Assembly (NCBI RefSeq): GCF_018967865.2 | Contig: NZ_JAHLZY020000001.1 | Span: forward strand, 806,001-870,000 | Source: Hymenobacter siberiensis | GTDB taxonomy: Bacteria > Bacteroidota > Bacteroidia > Cytophagales > Hymenobacteraceae | DNA length: 64,000 nt | Reading direction: 5' to 3' | Part shown: positions 35,663 to 44,110 of the stretch, one piece after another | Position numbering within the stretch: the first letter of the stretch is position 1 | Layout of the letters: every line of letters starts with the position of its first letter | Position numbers and translations under genes: made by a program | Notes under the pieces: model-generated | Database searches by the model: none | What the model saw: only the letters and a program-made list of their open reading frames with translations | Told to the model about the DNA's origin: nothing

Positions 35663-38600
35663 ATGAACCACCACTACAATCGTTCGGGGCCAAATGCGCG
35701 TTTGCGGCATGTTGCCCTGGCCGCGCTGCTGGCCACGGGTACCGCCGTGGGCGCGCAGGCGCAAACAACCCTTAACTACCCGGTTGCCAACACCCAGAAC
35801 CTGGCTGGCACTTACTCCGACCTGGGCACGACCGGCACGGTCATCAGCACTTCGAGCACCGACGACGCCAACTCGGCCGAGCAGCTTATCGGGTTCAACT
35901 TCGCCTACAACGGCGCAACGATGGACCGCTTCATTCTGAACACCAACGGCTTCCTGAAGCTAGGCGCGGCGGCTGGTATGACGGCTCCTACTGTAGCCCT
36001 CTACACGGCCTATGCTGAGTTTAACAGCGGTGGCACGCTGCTGGGCACCGGTGCCGACGATATCAACCTAGTGTCGCCCTTCAACTACGACCTGCTGAGC
36101 GGCACCAGCACCGCTGAGTACCGCATGGTTACCACCGGCACCGCCCCCAACCGGGTGTGCACCATTCAGTGGAAAAACGTGGCCGATAAGGCCCAGCTTT
36201 CCCAAGCCGGCGGCACCAGCATCGCGAACCAGTACGCCAACATGGCGTTCCAGGTGAAGCTGTACGAAGTCAACGGAACCATTGACTTTGTGTACGCGGC
36301 ACCAACTGCGGCGGCGGCGGCCAACAACAACTTCAAATATGCCCAGACGGGCCTAAAAGGCGCCGGCAACGGGGCTACTCAGATTGTACGGGTTACTAAG
36401 GGTTCGATATCGCCGTGGGGTGATGCGGCCGTGACCTTTGCCAGCGGCCCCGTAACGGCCGGTGCTACCGGCGCGTTCAACTTCCGCCAGTCGGTGCCGC
36501 CGGACAATGGCCGCACCTACCGCTTTGTGCCCACCGTGCCCAACGATGCCGGCATTTCGCAGCTCTACACCATCAACCAGCTGGCGGTGCCCGGTGCGGC
36601 TCCGCACGCGGTGAAAGCCCTGGTGAGCAACAACGGCACCAACTCCCTGACCAACCTGGTGGTGACCCTGAACGTGACCGGGGCCAACACCTTCACCAAT
36701 ACCCAGACCATTGCGGCGCTGGCCGTGGGCGCCAGCGCTACGGTAACGTTTGCCGCCTACACGTCGGCCAACCAAGGCACCAACACTGTTACGGTTTCGG
36801 TACCGAACGACGACAATACCCAGAATAACTCCAAGGCTGAAACCCAAGTGGTGAACACCACTACCTTCTCCTACGTTTCGCCGGGCGTGGGGGCTTCCAG
36901 CGCCGTGGGTTATCCCTCGGGCAGTGAGCTGGGCTTCGGAGCCAAGTATTCGCTGAGTACGGCCCGTTCGGTAACGGCTGTGCGGGCATTTGTGTACGAT
37001 GCCCCTTCTAGCCCACCTACCCAAAAAACGACCGTGGGTGAAACTCTCTACGGCATCGTGCTCGATGGGACGGGTACCGTACTGGGCCGCTCAGCCAATT
37101 TTGTAGTGACGGCTGCCGACATCAACGCCATGCACACCTTCACCCTGACTTCACCGGTAACGGTGCCGGCCGGTGACTTTATTGTGGGCATGGTGCAGGT
37201 ATCGCCGGCCAGCAACGGCACGGCTTCGTTCTTCCCCATGGGGGTGCAGAGCGAGTCGCCCACCCGCCCGGGTACCTTCTACCGCTTCTCGCCCGCCGGA
37301 GGAACTCCGACGGATGCTGCCGCCGGTACCAGCCGCTACCTGGTGGAAGCCGTGACGGCTGCCCCGGCCAACAACGACGTGGCCGTGAATGAGATTCAGG
37401 GCTACGGCTCGGTGGCCGTACCGGCCGGTAACCCCTTCAGCCTGCGTGCCGTGGTGCGCAACGCCGGGGCCGCCGCCATCACCGCCCCCACCGTGGTTAC
37501 GCTGAACATCACCGGAGCCAATACCCTGACCCTGACCCAGACGGTGACCTCGCTGGCTGTGGGCGCAACCAACGTAGTGAGCTTCGCCAACATCAGCCTG
37601 GCTAACGCCGGTGCCAACACCGTGACCGTGACCGTGCCCAACGATGACGTGAACGGCAACAACTCGGTGGCGCAGGTCATGACCACGAGCCCCACCAAAT
37701 TCTCGTTCATCGCCCCCGGCGTAGCGCCCTCCGGTGCTTTCGGGGTACCGGTAACTACCGCGGCCCGCACCATTGCCTTCTGCGCCAAACTCACCGTGAA
37801 TGCCACGCGCGATATCTCGGCCGTGCGCGCCTTTATCTACAACGACCCCAACTTGCTCACCAGCAATACTGCCGTGTTTGGCGTAGTGGTGAACGCTACC
37901 ACCGGGGCTGTAATTGGCCGCTCGGCCGACTACACCCTCACTGCCGCCGACCTGGGCCAGCTGCACACCTTCAACCTGACGGCCAACGTGCCGGCCGGCG
38001 ATTTCCTCGTGGGCATTGCCCAGGTAACGCCCGCCAACAGTACCGCCGTGTTCCCGGTGGCTGTGCAGGACGAAACGCCTGCCCGCCCGGCTACCTTCTA
38101 CACCATCAACATCACGACCACCACGGCCACGGCCCCGGTCGATGCCGCCAGCAACAACTCGCGCTACATGATTGAAGCCGAAACGGCTGCTCCTAACACC
38201 TGCCCCACGCCTACGGCCCTGGCCATCACGGGCAGCACGGCTACCTCGGCTTCGTTCTCGTTCACGGCTGCAGCCGGTGCTACGGGCTACCAGATTGTGT
38301 ACGGCGCGCAAGGCTTCACGCCCGGTGGTGCCGGCAGCACTACCTCGGCCACCTTCACCGGTACCACCTACACGCTGACTGGCCTGTCGGCCAGCACGAC
38401 CTACGATTTCTACATCCAGACCATTTGCAGCGCCACGTCGCTGAGCGGCCTGGGTGGCCCGGTACGGGTGACCACGGCCTGCACGCCGCCCATCATCGCT
38501 GCCTTCCCCTACGCCCAGAACTTCGACGTGGTGGCTGCCAACCAGGCATTGCCCTGTGGCATTACGGTAACCGATGTGAACAACGACAGCTTCACCTGGC

Positions 38601-39313
38601 GTGCCACCAGCACCGTGGTAGACCCCGCCGCCACCAACGTGGCCCGCTCGGCTCCCAATGCCATGGTGTACTCCTACAACAACCAGGGCCCGACCCCCAC
38701 GGTAGCGGCCAACGACTGGTTCTTCACCCCGGCCCTGAGCCTGGTGACCACGCAGCGCTACCGCGTGTCGTTCTACTACCGTGTGGCCACCGGTGGCTAC
38801 ACCGAAGGCCTGGAAGTGAAGTACGGCACCGCCGCCACGCCCGCAGGCCAGACCAACCTCCTCTACACCAACACGGCCATGACCAGCGCTGCGTACCTGC
38901 TGGCCAGCAACGCCACCACCCCGGCTGTGCTCGACATCACGCCCGCCACGGCGGCCAGCTACTACGTGGGCTTCCACGCCATCAGCCTGGCCAACCAGGG
39001 CTTCCTGGCCGTGGATGACTTCTCCATCACGGCCGGCCCGCTGGCTACTTCGGAGGCGCTGAAGCGCGCCGTGAGCGTGTTCCCGAACCCTTCGAACACG
39101 GGCGTGTTCAACCTCGAAATCCATGGGGCCAACGCCCGGCAGGCCATGAGCGTGGAAGTAATCAACATGCTTGGTCAGCGCGTGTACACGGGCTCGGCCA
39201 AGGACAATTTCAGCAACAGCGTGAACCTGTCGTCGCTTGCTTCGGGCATCTACTCCCTCAAAGTGCGCAACGGCGAGGAGTACACCCAGCAGCAGATTTC
39301 GATTGTGAAGTAA
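35663..39313 (+). CDS. Large secreted T9SS cargo protein with CARDB-like repeats and Fn3
   Basis: The product has 1,216 residues from ATG 35663, whose signal peptide ends near AQAQTT. An N-terminal beta-rich domain is followed by two copies of a module of about 240 residues (starts NDAGISQLYTIN and NDVAVNEIQGYG) that pair a CARDB-like part with a second beta domain (MHTFTL or LHTFNL, then PAGDF). A fibronectin type III domain (CPTPTALAITGS to VTTACTPP), a choice-of-anchor-J-like domain and a type A sorting domain (VSVFPNPSNTGVFNLEI to QQISIVK) follow. It is probably cell-surface, delivered by the T9SS; adhesion or substrate binding is possible. The upstream open frame to 35489 lacks a signal peptide and was rejected as start. 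Confidence 0.85.
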   Translation: MNHHYNRSGPNARLRHVALAALLATGTAVGAQAQTTLNYPVANTQNLAGTYSDLGTTGTVISTSSTDDANSAEQLIGFNFAYNGATMDRFILNTNGFLKLGAAAGMTAPTVALYTAYAEFNSGGTLLGTGADDINLVSPFNYDLLSGTSTAEYRMVTTGTAPNRVCTIQWKNVADKAQLSQAGGTSIANQYANMAFQVKLYEVNGTIDFVYAAPTAAAAANNNFKYAQTGLKGAGNGATQIVRVTKGSISPWGDAAVTFASGPVTAGATGAFNFRQSVPPDNGRTYRFVPTVPNDAGISQLYTINQLAVPGAAPHAVKALVSNNGTNSLTNLVVTLNVTGANTFTNTQTIAALAVGASATVTFAAYTSANQGTNTVTVSVPNDDNTQNNSKAETQVVNTTTFSYVSPGVGASSAVGYPSGSELGFGAKYSLSTARSVTAVRAFVYDAPSSPPTQKTTVGETLYGIVLDGTGTVLGRSANFVVTAADINAMHTFTLTSPVTVPAGDFIVGMVQVSPASNGTASFFPMGVQSESPTRPGTFYRFSPAGGTPTDAAAGTSRYLVEAVTAAPANNDVAVNEIQGYGSVAVPAGNPFSLRAVVRNAGAAAITAPTVVTLNITGANTLTLTQTVTSLAVGATNVVSFANISLANAGANTVTVTVPNDDVNGNNSVAQVMTTSPTKFSFIAPGVAPSGAFGVPVTTAARTIAFCAKLTVNATRDISAVRAFIYNDPNLLTSNTAVFGVVVNATTGAVIGRSADYTLTAADLGQLHTFNLTANVPAGDFLVGIAQVTPANSTAVFPVAVQDETPARPATFYTINITTTTATAPVDAASNNSRYMIEAETAAPNTCPTPTALAITGSTATSASFSFTAAAGATGYQIVYGAQGFTPGGAGSTTSATFTGTTYTLTGLSASTTYDFYIQTICSATSLSGLGGPVRVTTACTPPIIAAFPYAQNFDVVAANQALPCGITVTDVNNDSFTWRATSTVVDPAATNVARSAPNAMVYSYNNQGPTPTVAANDWFFTPALSLVTTQRYRVSFYYRVATGGYTEGLEVKYGTAATPAGQTNLLYTNTAMTSAAYLLASNATTPAVLDITPATAASYYVGFHAISLANQGFLAVDDFSITAGPLATSEALKRAVSVFPNPSNTGVFNLEIHGANARQAMSVEVINMLGQRVYTGSAKDNFSNSVNLSSLASGIYSLKVRNGEEYTQQQISIVK

Positions 39314-39337
39314 GCTTCGGCTTCGCTGCACTTCGGC

Positions 39338-39369
39338 AAAAGGGCCGCCCATTGGGCGGCCCTTTTTTT
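39338..39369 (+). terminator. Intrinsic terminator of the T9SS cargo gene
   Basis: Stem of about 12 bp, AAAAGGGCCGCCC with GGGCGGCCCTTTT, three-base loop, then a run of T. Lies 25 nt after the stop codon. Confidence 0.85.
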
Positions 39370-39451
39370 GTGTCTGCGTCAGGAAAGGCAGGCCGGGTTT
39401 GGAAACCTGATTCTTAACTCTGGAAAATAAGATTACATGCCTGATATGCTC

Positions 39452-39591
39452 GTCACGAATGAGATTGCGAAACAGCGGTAGGGTGCGGGGCCCGCCCCCG
39501 CCCGGCGTTGAACGAAGCAGTTGTAGCCGTTCAACGCCGGGTGGGGGCAGGCTCCGTACCCTACTTCGCTTTTCGCAATCCATTTCGTGAC
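39452..39591. repeat. 140-bp imperfect inverted repeat, MITE-like
   Basis: Arms of about 60 bp: GTCACGAA...GATTGCGAAA...GTAGGGT...CGGCGTTGAACG at the left and the matching complement at the right, with a short centre near 39515-39527. Outer tips are exact for 8 bp (39452-39459 with 39584-39591). No coding sequence, and no clear target duplication. It lies alone in the 391-nt gap between the cargo gene and ccmF, between two terminators. Confidence 0.65.
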
Positions 39592-39645
39592 CATTATAAT
39601 TCGATTATCTGCGGTAGCAGCAAGAGTACCAATGAATGGGATGCT

Positions 39646-39693
39646 AGAAACAAGAAAGCCATTCCTGCGCGCAGGAATGGCTTTCTTGTTTCT
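39646..39693. terminator. Perfect 48-nt palindrome, terminator of the ccm genes
   Basis: 24 bp pair with 24 bp with no loop (39646-39669 with 39670-39693), containing GAAAGCCATTCCTGCG and its complement. It lies 11 nt after the ccmF stop codon. The minus-strand side ends in only moderate U content. Confidence 0.75.
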
Positions 39694-39704
39694 GATTGGG
39701 AGGT

Positions 39705-42314
39705 TTACCCCACTGGCTGGGGCCGCACGGCCCGCCCGCTGGACTCGGCCGGCGCTTCGGCTTCGGCCGATGTATCGGCCAGCACGCCTTTGCCGCCGCG
39801 CTGCCGCACGCTCAGCCCAAAGCCGATGGCCATGAGCAGCGTACCGCTCCAGAGCAGGTTGATGAAGGGTTTTTCCATCGCCTTCAGAATCACGTAGTCT
39901 TTTTGGGTGGTGCTCACGCCGAAGGTGAACTTGCCTTTGGCCGGGTCTACGGCGTTGAAGGTGATGCGGACGCCGAGGTCTTCGGCCTCGTCGGGCAGGC
40001 TGCCCACCATGCGGTTGCGCACCACAAACACGGGGTGAACGTGGTACTGGCGCTTTTCGCCGTACACAATCATGTCGGCCTGCAGGGCGAGGTCGCCTTT
40101 TTGCAGGTTGAGGCCGGCGGTTTCGTGCGCTGCCTCCACGGCCCGGAATACGGCAAAGTAGTCGTTGAGGAAAATGGTATCGCCCACGCTCAGTACCGAT
40201 TCCTTGGCCTCGCTCCAGGGCTTCTCCTTGCGGGGGTCGAGCACCGAGCTGATGTGCGTGTAGATGTCGTGGCCCCAGAATTTCTTAATGGCAGGCGAGG
40301 CCAGCAGGCCGCCCATTTCCTCGTTCACCTGCGCCCGGGGGTAGAGCGTGAACTGCTCGCCCGACTTCTGGTCCTTGTAATTGATGCGGTAATAGGTGTT
40401 TTCGGGCAGGATTTCAACCGTGTCGCCGGTGGCGTAGTAGGTCTTGCCATCAACGGCAATGGGCGTGCGGGCCACGGCCTTGTAGTCGTCGTCGGTGCGG
40501 TACAGGAACTGCTTGTCAACGTAGCCGGGCACGCCGGGCACCTCAAAAAACTGGCCCGTGTAGGTGAGTTGGTAGCCGTGCATAGGCGCGGTTTCGTTGC
40601 GCCACAGCAGCACGTTGTCGCGGTTCAGGTCTTCGGTAAACTCCCGCGAATACAGCAGCCCCGACACGTTGCGCGAAATGATACTGGAGTAGCCCGACGA
40701 CGCCAGAATGCCCAGCAGCATCAGCGCGATGCCCAGGTGGGCCACCGCGCCCCCCGACAGGCGCACACCCCGCCGCAATAAGGTGAAGATGGTACTAAAG
40801 TTGGCCAGCACGCCAAACAGGCCCGCCAGCGTGAGCACCACGTAGGCCGGCGAGATGGTGAGCTCGTTGTAGCGCACCAGCAGCACCACCAGCGCCGTGC
40901 CCAGCAGGGCCAGTAGTGTGGGCGCGGTGAGGGAGTTGATGAGAGTTTCTTTGGTATTGCGCTGCCACCACATCACCTGCGCGATGCCCGAAAGCAGGGC
41001 CACGCCCACACCCATCCAAAGCTGCAGCTTGGAGTAGTGGGCAATCTGGTCGGCCGGCAGCGCCACGTTGGTCTTGATTCCAATCAGGCCCATAAACGAA
41101 TTGTAGACCGGAATACTAGTCGTGAACAGCACCTGGAACGCGCCCAGGCACAGTACCGTGGCCCCCACAAATACCCACAGCTCGGGGTTGTAGGCGTTCA
41201 GCTCTTTGGCTGAAATCGGAATCTCTTTCCAGCGCCAAATCAGCAGGGCCACGGCCAGCACCGTGAAGAAAGCCAGGTAGAGGAACAGCTGGCCCGACAG
41301 GCCCAAATCGGTGAATGAGTGCACCGAGGCATTGCCCAGCACGCCGCTGCGGGTGAGGAAGGTGGCGTAGAGAATGAGGATGAACGTAGCCACCACCAGC
41401 GCAAACGCGGTGCGCAGGCCGGTGCGGCGCTTCTGCCACAGCACCATGCCGTGCAGCGAGGCCACCAGTACCAGCCAAGGGATATACACGGCGTTTTCGA
41501 CCGGGTCCCAGTTCCAGTAGCCGCCGAAGTTCAGCGTTTCGTAGGCCCAGTAAGCGCCCATTACCACGCCCACGCCCAGCACGCCGCCGCCGATGAGCGT
41601 CCAGGGCAAAGCGGGTTTCACCCAGGCCGTGAGCTCCTTTTTCCAGAGCGCGGCGATGGCGAAGGCAAACGGTACCAGTGTGAGCGCAAAGCCCAGGAAC
41701 AGCGTGGGCGGGTGAATCACCATCCAATAGTTTTGCAGCAGAGCATTCAGGCCGGTGCCGTCCTTGGGCACGAAGTTGGGGTTCATCTTCCACACCGGCA
41801 GGTCCGTCAGGAACTCGCGTAGCAGGATAAACGGCGACGAGCCAATCTTCACCCCGCCGAGCACCACGCCCACAATCATGCTCACGAGAAACACCTGCAC
41901 GCCGCTGAACACGGCCATTACGGGTGCTTCCCACTTCTTATTGTAGCGCATGATAAACAGGCCGATAACCACATGCCAGAAAATCCAGAGCAGGAATGAG
42001 CCCTCCTGGCCTTCCCAGAAACAGGAAATCATGTACTGCACCGGCAGGTGGTTCGAGCTGTGACTCCAGGCGTAATAGTATTCGTAGCGGTGCGCGTGAA
42101 TGATGTTGAACAAGCACACAATCACGGAGATAATGGCTATGGCGTGCACGAAAAACGCGCCGCGCCCCAGCCGCAGCCAGCTGGCGTCTTCCTCGCCCAG
42201 CGCCCGGCCCCGCGAGGCCTGGAAATAGCTATACGCCGCCACCAGCGCCGCCGCGAAGGCCAGAATGACGCTGAGGTGGCCGATTTGTCCTACTAATAAG
42301 TTCATAAGCAACAA
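39705..42314 (-). CDS. ccmF: Cytochrome c haem lyase subunit CcmF
   Basis: The 869-residue polytopic protein has the haem-handling signature GGYWNWDPVENAVYIPWLVL near residue 268, HPPTLFLGF, and a periplasmic C-terminal domain followed by a last helix (LLWSGTLLMAIGFGLSV). It joins haem to apocytochrome c in the Ccm (system I) pathway. Start at 42314 or ATG 42305. It lies 6 nt after the MNT gene, so it is translated from a transcript that includes the HEPN/MNT pair. Confidence 0.93.
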   Translation of the reverse strand: MLLMNLLVGQIGHLSVILAFAAALVAAYSYFQASRGRALGEEDASWLRLGRGAFFVHAIAIISVIVCLFNIIHAHRYEYYYAWSHSSNHLPVQYMISCFWEGQEGSFLLWIFWHVVIGLFIMRYNKKWEAPVMAVFSGVQVFLVSMIVGVVLGGVKIGSSPFILLREFLTDLPVWKMNPNFVPKDGTGLNALLQNYWMVIHPPTLFLGFALTLVPFAFAIAALWKKELTAWVKPALPWTLIGGGVLGVGVVMGAYWAYETLNFGGYWNWDPVENAVYIPWLVLVASLHGMVLWQKRRTGLRTAFALVVATFILILYATFLTRSGVLGNASVHSFTDLGLSGQLFLYLAFFTVLAVALLIWRWKEIPISAKELNAYNPELWVFVGATVLCLGAFQVLFTTSIPVYNSFMGLIGIKTNVALPADQIAHYSKLQLWMGVGVALLSGIAQVMWWQRNTKETLINSLTAPTLLALLGTALVVLLVRYNELTISPAYVVLTLAGLFGVLANFSTIFTLLRRGVRLSGGAVAHLGIALMLLGILASSGYSSIISRNVSGLLYSREFTEDLNRDNVLLWRNETAPMHGYQLTYTGQFFEVPGVPGYVDKQFLYRTDDDYKAVARTPIAVDGKTYYATGDTVEILPENTYYRINYKDQKSGEQFTLYPRAQVNEEMGGLLASPAIKKFWGHDIYTHISSVLDPRKEKPWSEAKESVLSVGDTIFLNDYFAVFRAVEAAHETAGLNLQKGDLALQADMIVYGEKRQYHVHPVFVVRNRMVGSLPDEAEDLGVRITFNAVDPAKGKFTFGVSTTQKDYVILKAMEKPFINLLWSGTLLMAIGFGLSVRQRGGKGVLADTSAEAEAPAESSGRAVRPQPVG

Positions 42315-42320
42315 GTAAAA

Positions 42321-42653
42321 TCAGGCGGTTACCGCTGGTACGGGCGCGCAGGGACGCACCACTTCGTAGCGGTTAAGAATTCTCGGATGGAACGACTCGG
42401 GCAGGGTAGCCCAGTCGTGCGTATCCACAAAAATCGGGAGGTTGCTCTCGGTCAGCGCTTCGCGGAACCCGGCGAGCAGGCGGCCCGGCAGCGGGGTCAG
42501 GTCGGGGGTGCGCAGCACCAAATCCAAGTCGCTGCCCTCGTGGTGGTTGCCGTTTACGCGGCTGCCGTAGGCCCACACGGCAACTTCGGCGGGCAGGTGC
42601 CGGGCGATGAGGTCGTGTACTAAGGCGAGGTCTTTGGGGCGCAGATGCAGCAT
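42321..42653 (-). CDS. MNT-type nucleotidyltransferase (HEPN/MNT pair)
   Basis: The 110-residue protein has the minimal nucleotidyltransferase motif G-S-R at 30-32, SDLDL at 41-45 and a third Asp at 77 (PIFVDTHD). Such proteins pair with HEPN proteins in toxin-antitoxin systems, where the MNT protein can inactivate the HEPN toxin by adding AMP. It starts 3 nt after the HEPN stop codon. Proteins of this size are also called HI0073-like. Confidence 0.9.
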   Translation of the reverse strand: MLHLRPKDLALVHDLIARHLPAEVAVWAYGSRVNGNHHEGSDLDLVLRTPDLTPLPGRLLAGFREALTESNLPIFVDTHDWATLPESFHPRILNRYEVVRPCAPVPAVTA

Positions 42654-42656
42654 GGG

Positions 42657-43076
42657 TCAGGCTTGTTGGCGCAGGGTGGCGAGCACCGCGTGGGTATCGC
42701 TGATGAAGGTGGGCAGGGAACTCACGATTTTCTCGGCAAACTGCATCCCGTATTCGTGGGCTGAAGTGTTGCGATTGTCGCGGTGCAGCAGCCAGCGGTC
42801 CACTTCATCGAGGCTAAGCAGGCCATGCTGGACCGCCAGCCGCAGAATATGCTTGAACGGTACTTCATTCAGCTCACGGGTCGAGGTCACGTATTCACGC
42901 AGCACCTTGCGCAGCAGCCTCACTACAATTTCGAGTATCAATTCAAACTCCTTCACGCAGGCCGCCCGAAAAAGGTCATGGTCGTCGTTGGTCGGACTGG
43001 TCACGACCAGCCGGGCATGCGCGCGTTCCAGCGTAGCCAGGCAGCGTTCCAGAGCGGTTAGGTCGAGCGTGTCCAT
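42657..43076 (-). CDS. HEPN-type nucleotidyltransferase substrate-binding protein (HI0074 family)
   Basis: The product has 139 residues from ATG 43076, all helical, with the HEPN signature R-x4-H in RNTSAH (Arg102, His107). In related pairs the HEPN protein is an RNase toxin; in the HI0074 group activity is less clear. It is located in the ccm cluster, with its own -7 promoter element and a strong hairpin separating it from ccmE. Confidence 0.85.
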   Translation of the reverse strand: MDTLDLTALERCLATLERAHARLVVTSPTNDDHDLFRAACVKEFELILEIVVRLLRKVLREYVTSTRELNEVPFKHILRLAVQHGLLSLDEVDRWLLHRDNRNTSAHEYGMQFAEKIVSSLPTFISDTHAVLATLRQQA

Positions 43077-43133
43077 GAAGCAGAATGCAGGAAAAAGGCA
43101 ATGGTGAAAATTTCGGGGCCACCCAAGCAATGG

Positions 43134-43141
43134 CAAATTTA
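43134..43141 (-). promoter_or_regulatory. -7 promoter element for the HEPN/MNT/ccmF unit
   Basis: Reads TAAATTTG on the minus strand, a full match to TAnnTTTG, 57 nt before the HEPN start. No well-spaced -33 TTG. Confidence 0.5.
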
Positions 43142-43228
43142 CGGCCGCGCCGCTGGAGCCGGGAGACTCAATAACAATCGGTCGGTGAAAAAGTCGCGGG
43201 CCCAGGCATTTGAAACGGGTTTAACTAA

Positions 43229-43278
43229 AAACCAGGCAGTGTGGGCAACGAATTTTCGTTGCCCACACTGCCTGGTTT
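43229..43278. terminator. Perfect long hairpin, terminator of ccmE
   Basis: A 24-bp perfect stem (43229-43252 with 43255-43278) with a 2-nt loop, containing AGGCAGTGTGGGCAACG and its complement. Begins 21 nt after the ccmE stop codon. Confidence 0.8.
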
Positions 43279-43299
43279 CCGGTCAGGGGCTGTCAATGC

Positions 43300-43728
43300 T
43301 TAGTTGATCGAAGCTGTCGCGCCCTTCAAATCCTTCTTCACGTACTTACTGGGGCATTTCAGCAGAATCTGGTCGGCCATGAACACGTCGCCCTTCATGC
43401 AGCCAGTGATAACGACCTGCTCGGAAGCGTCGAAATCCTGGGGCTTGGGGTTGTTGTACACCACGCGCTGGGCCAGGTGTGTGGTGTCGACCAGCGTGAA
43501 GGCGAAGTAGTTAGGGTCTGATACCGGGTCATACTCCAGGCCCATGGGCTTCTTCTGGGAATCGCGGGGCAGCTTGCCTACTACGTGCACTTTGGTGGTG
43601 TTGCCCTCGGCGGCCCGGGTGCGGGCCTCGCCAAAGCCCACGTACACGCTGGCATCGGCCGTGGTGCTGAGAATGATGGCGGCGGCTACCGCGATAATGG
43701 CAACAATGAACAGATGCGTCTTCTTCAT
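43300..43728 (-). CDS. ccmE: Cytochrome c maturation protein CcmE, CxxxY type
   Basis: The 142-residue haem chaperone has one N-terminal membrane helix (residues 5-22) and the periplasmic OB-fold. The canonical haem-binding His is replaced by Cys125 in KCPSKY, giving the C-x3-Y motif (Cys125, Tyr129) known from archaeal and some bacterial CcmE. It takes haem from CcmC and gives it to CcmF. Part of the ccmB-C-D-E run. Confidence 0.9.
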   Translation of the reverse strand: MKKTHLFIVAIIAVAAAIILSTTADASVYVGFGEARTRAAEGNTTKVHVVGKLPRDSQKKPMGLEYDPVSDPNYFAFTLVDTTHLAQRVVYNNPKPQDFDASEQVVITGCMKGDVFMADQILLKCPSKYVKKDLKGATASIN

Positions 43729-43730
43729 AT

Positions 43731-43776
43731 ACCACGGATTAGCACGGATTTAAGCGGATTTCACGGATTTCGTGGA
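43731..43776. repeat. Iterated-word sequence (CACGGATT type, class P, locus 7)
   Basis: Four near-copies of CACGGATT/GCGGATT in a row, with ends CCACGGAT and ATTTCGTGG able to pair weakly. It lies 2 nt before the ccmE start in the gap with ccmD. Confidence 0.55.
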
Positions 43777-43861
43777 TGGCGCTGGCTCCGGGCGGTTTTT
43801 TAATGGGGACAATTGCGAGGTGATAACAAGTCTGGGGGGACTTGGGTGCCCGGGTAAGCCG

Positions 43862-44110
43862 CTAGGACTTCATTTCTTTTTCGAGGCGGCTCACTTTGCG
43901 GTCGAGCGAAATGAGGTAGGCCAACAGGCCCGCCACGATGATGGCCACCACGGCCACCACCACGTATATTTTGCCGCTGGCGCGCAGGTCATCGGCCATG
44001 GTGGGGGCCACCTCGGCCGTTTGGGCAAAAGCCAGCGAAGTGAGTAGCAACAGCGGCAGCAGTAGTTGGCAAACGCGCCCCAGTGGGCGCAGGACAAGCT
44101 TATTGTTCAT
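43862..44110 (-). CDS. ccmD: CcmD-family small membrane protein
   Basis: The 82-residue product has a signal or anchor segment (VCQLLLPLLLLTSLAFA), a second hydrophobic helix (IYVVVAVVAIIVAGLLAYLISL) and a short basic coiled tail (DRKVSRLEKEMKS). Position between ccmC and ccmE and this tail identify it as the CcmD equivalent, which helps release holo-CcmE. It overlaps the end of ccmC by 11 nt. Confidence 0.75.
   Translation of the reverse strand: MNNKLVLRPLGRVCQLLLPLLLLTSLAFAQTAEVAPTMADDLRASGKIYVVVAVVAIIVAGLLAYLISLDRKVSRLEKEMKS

Noticed and set aside
37151..39583. Open frame of 810 codons on the minus strand opposite the T9SS cargo gene
   Set aside because: It lacks a signal peptide or known domain, its residues are His/Arg/Gly-rich as expected of a shadow of a GC-rich, Thr/Ala/Asn-rich gene, and the plus-strand product is a convincing secreted protein.
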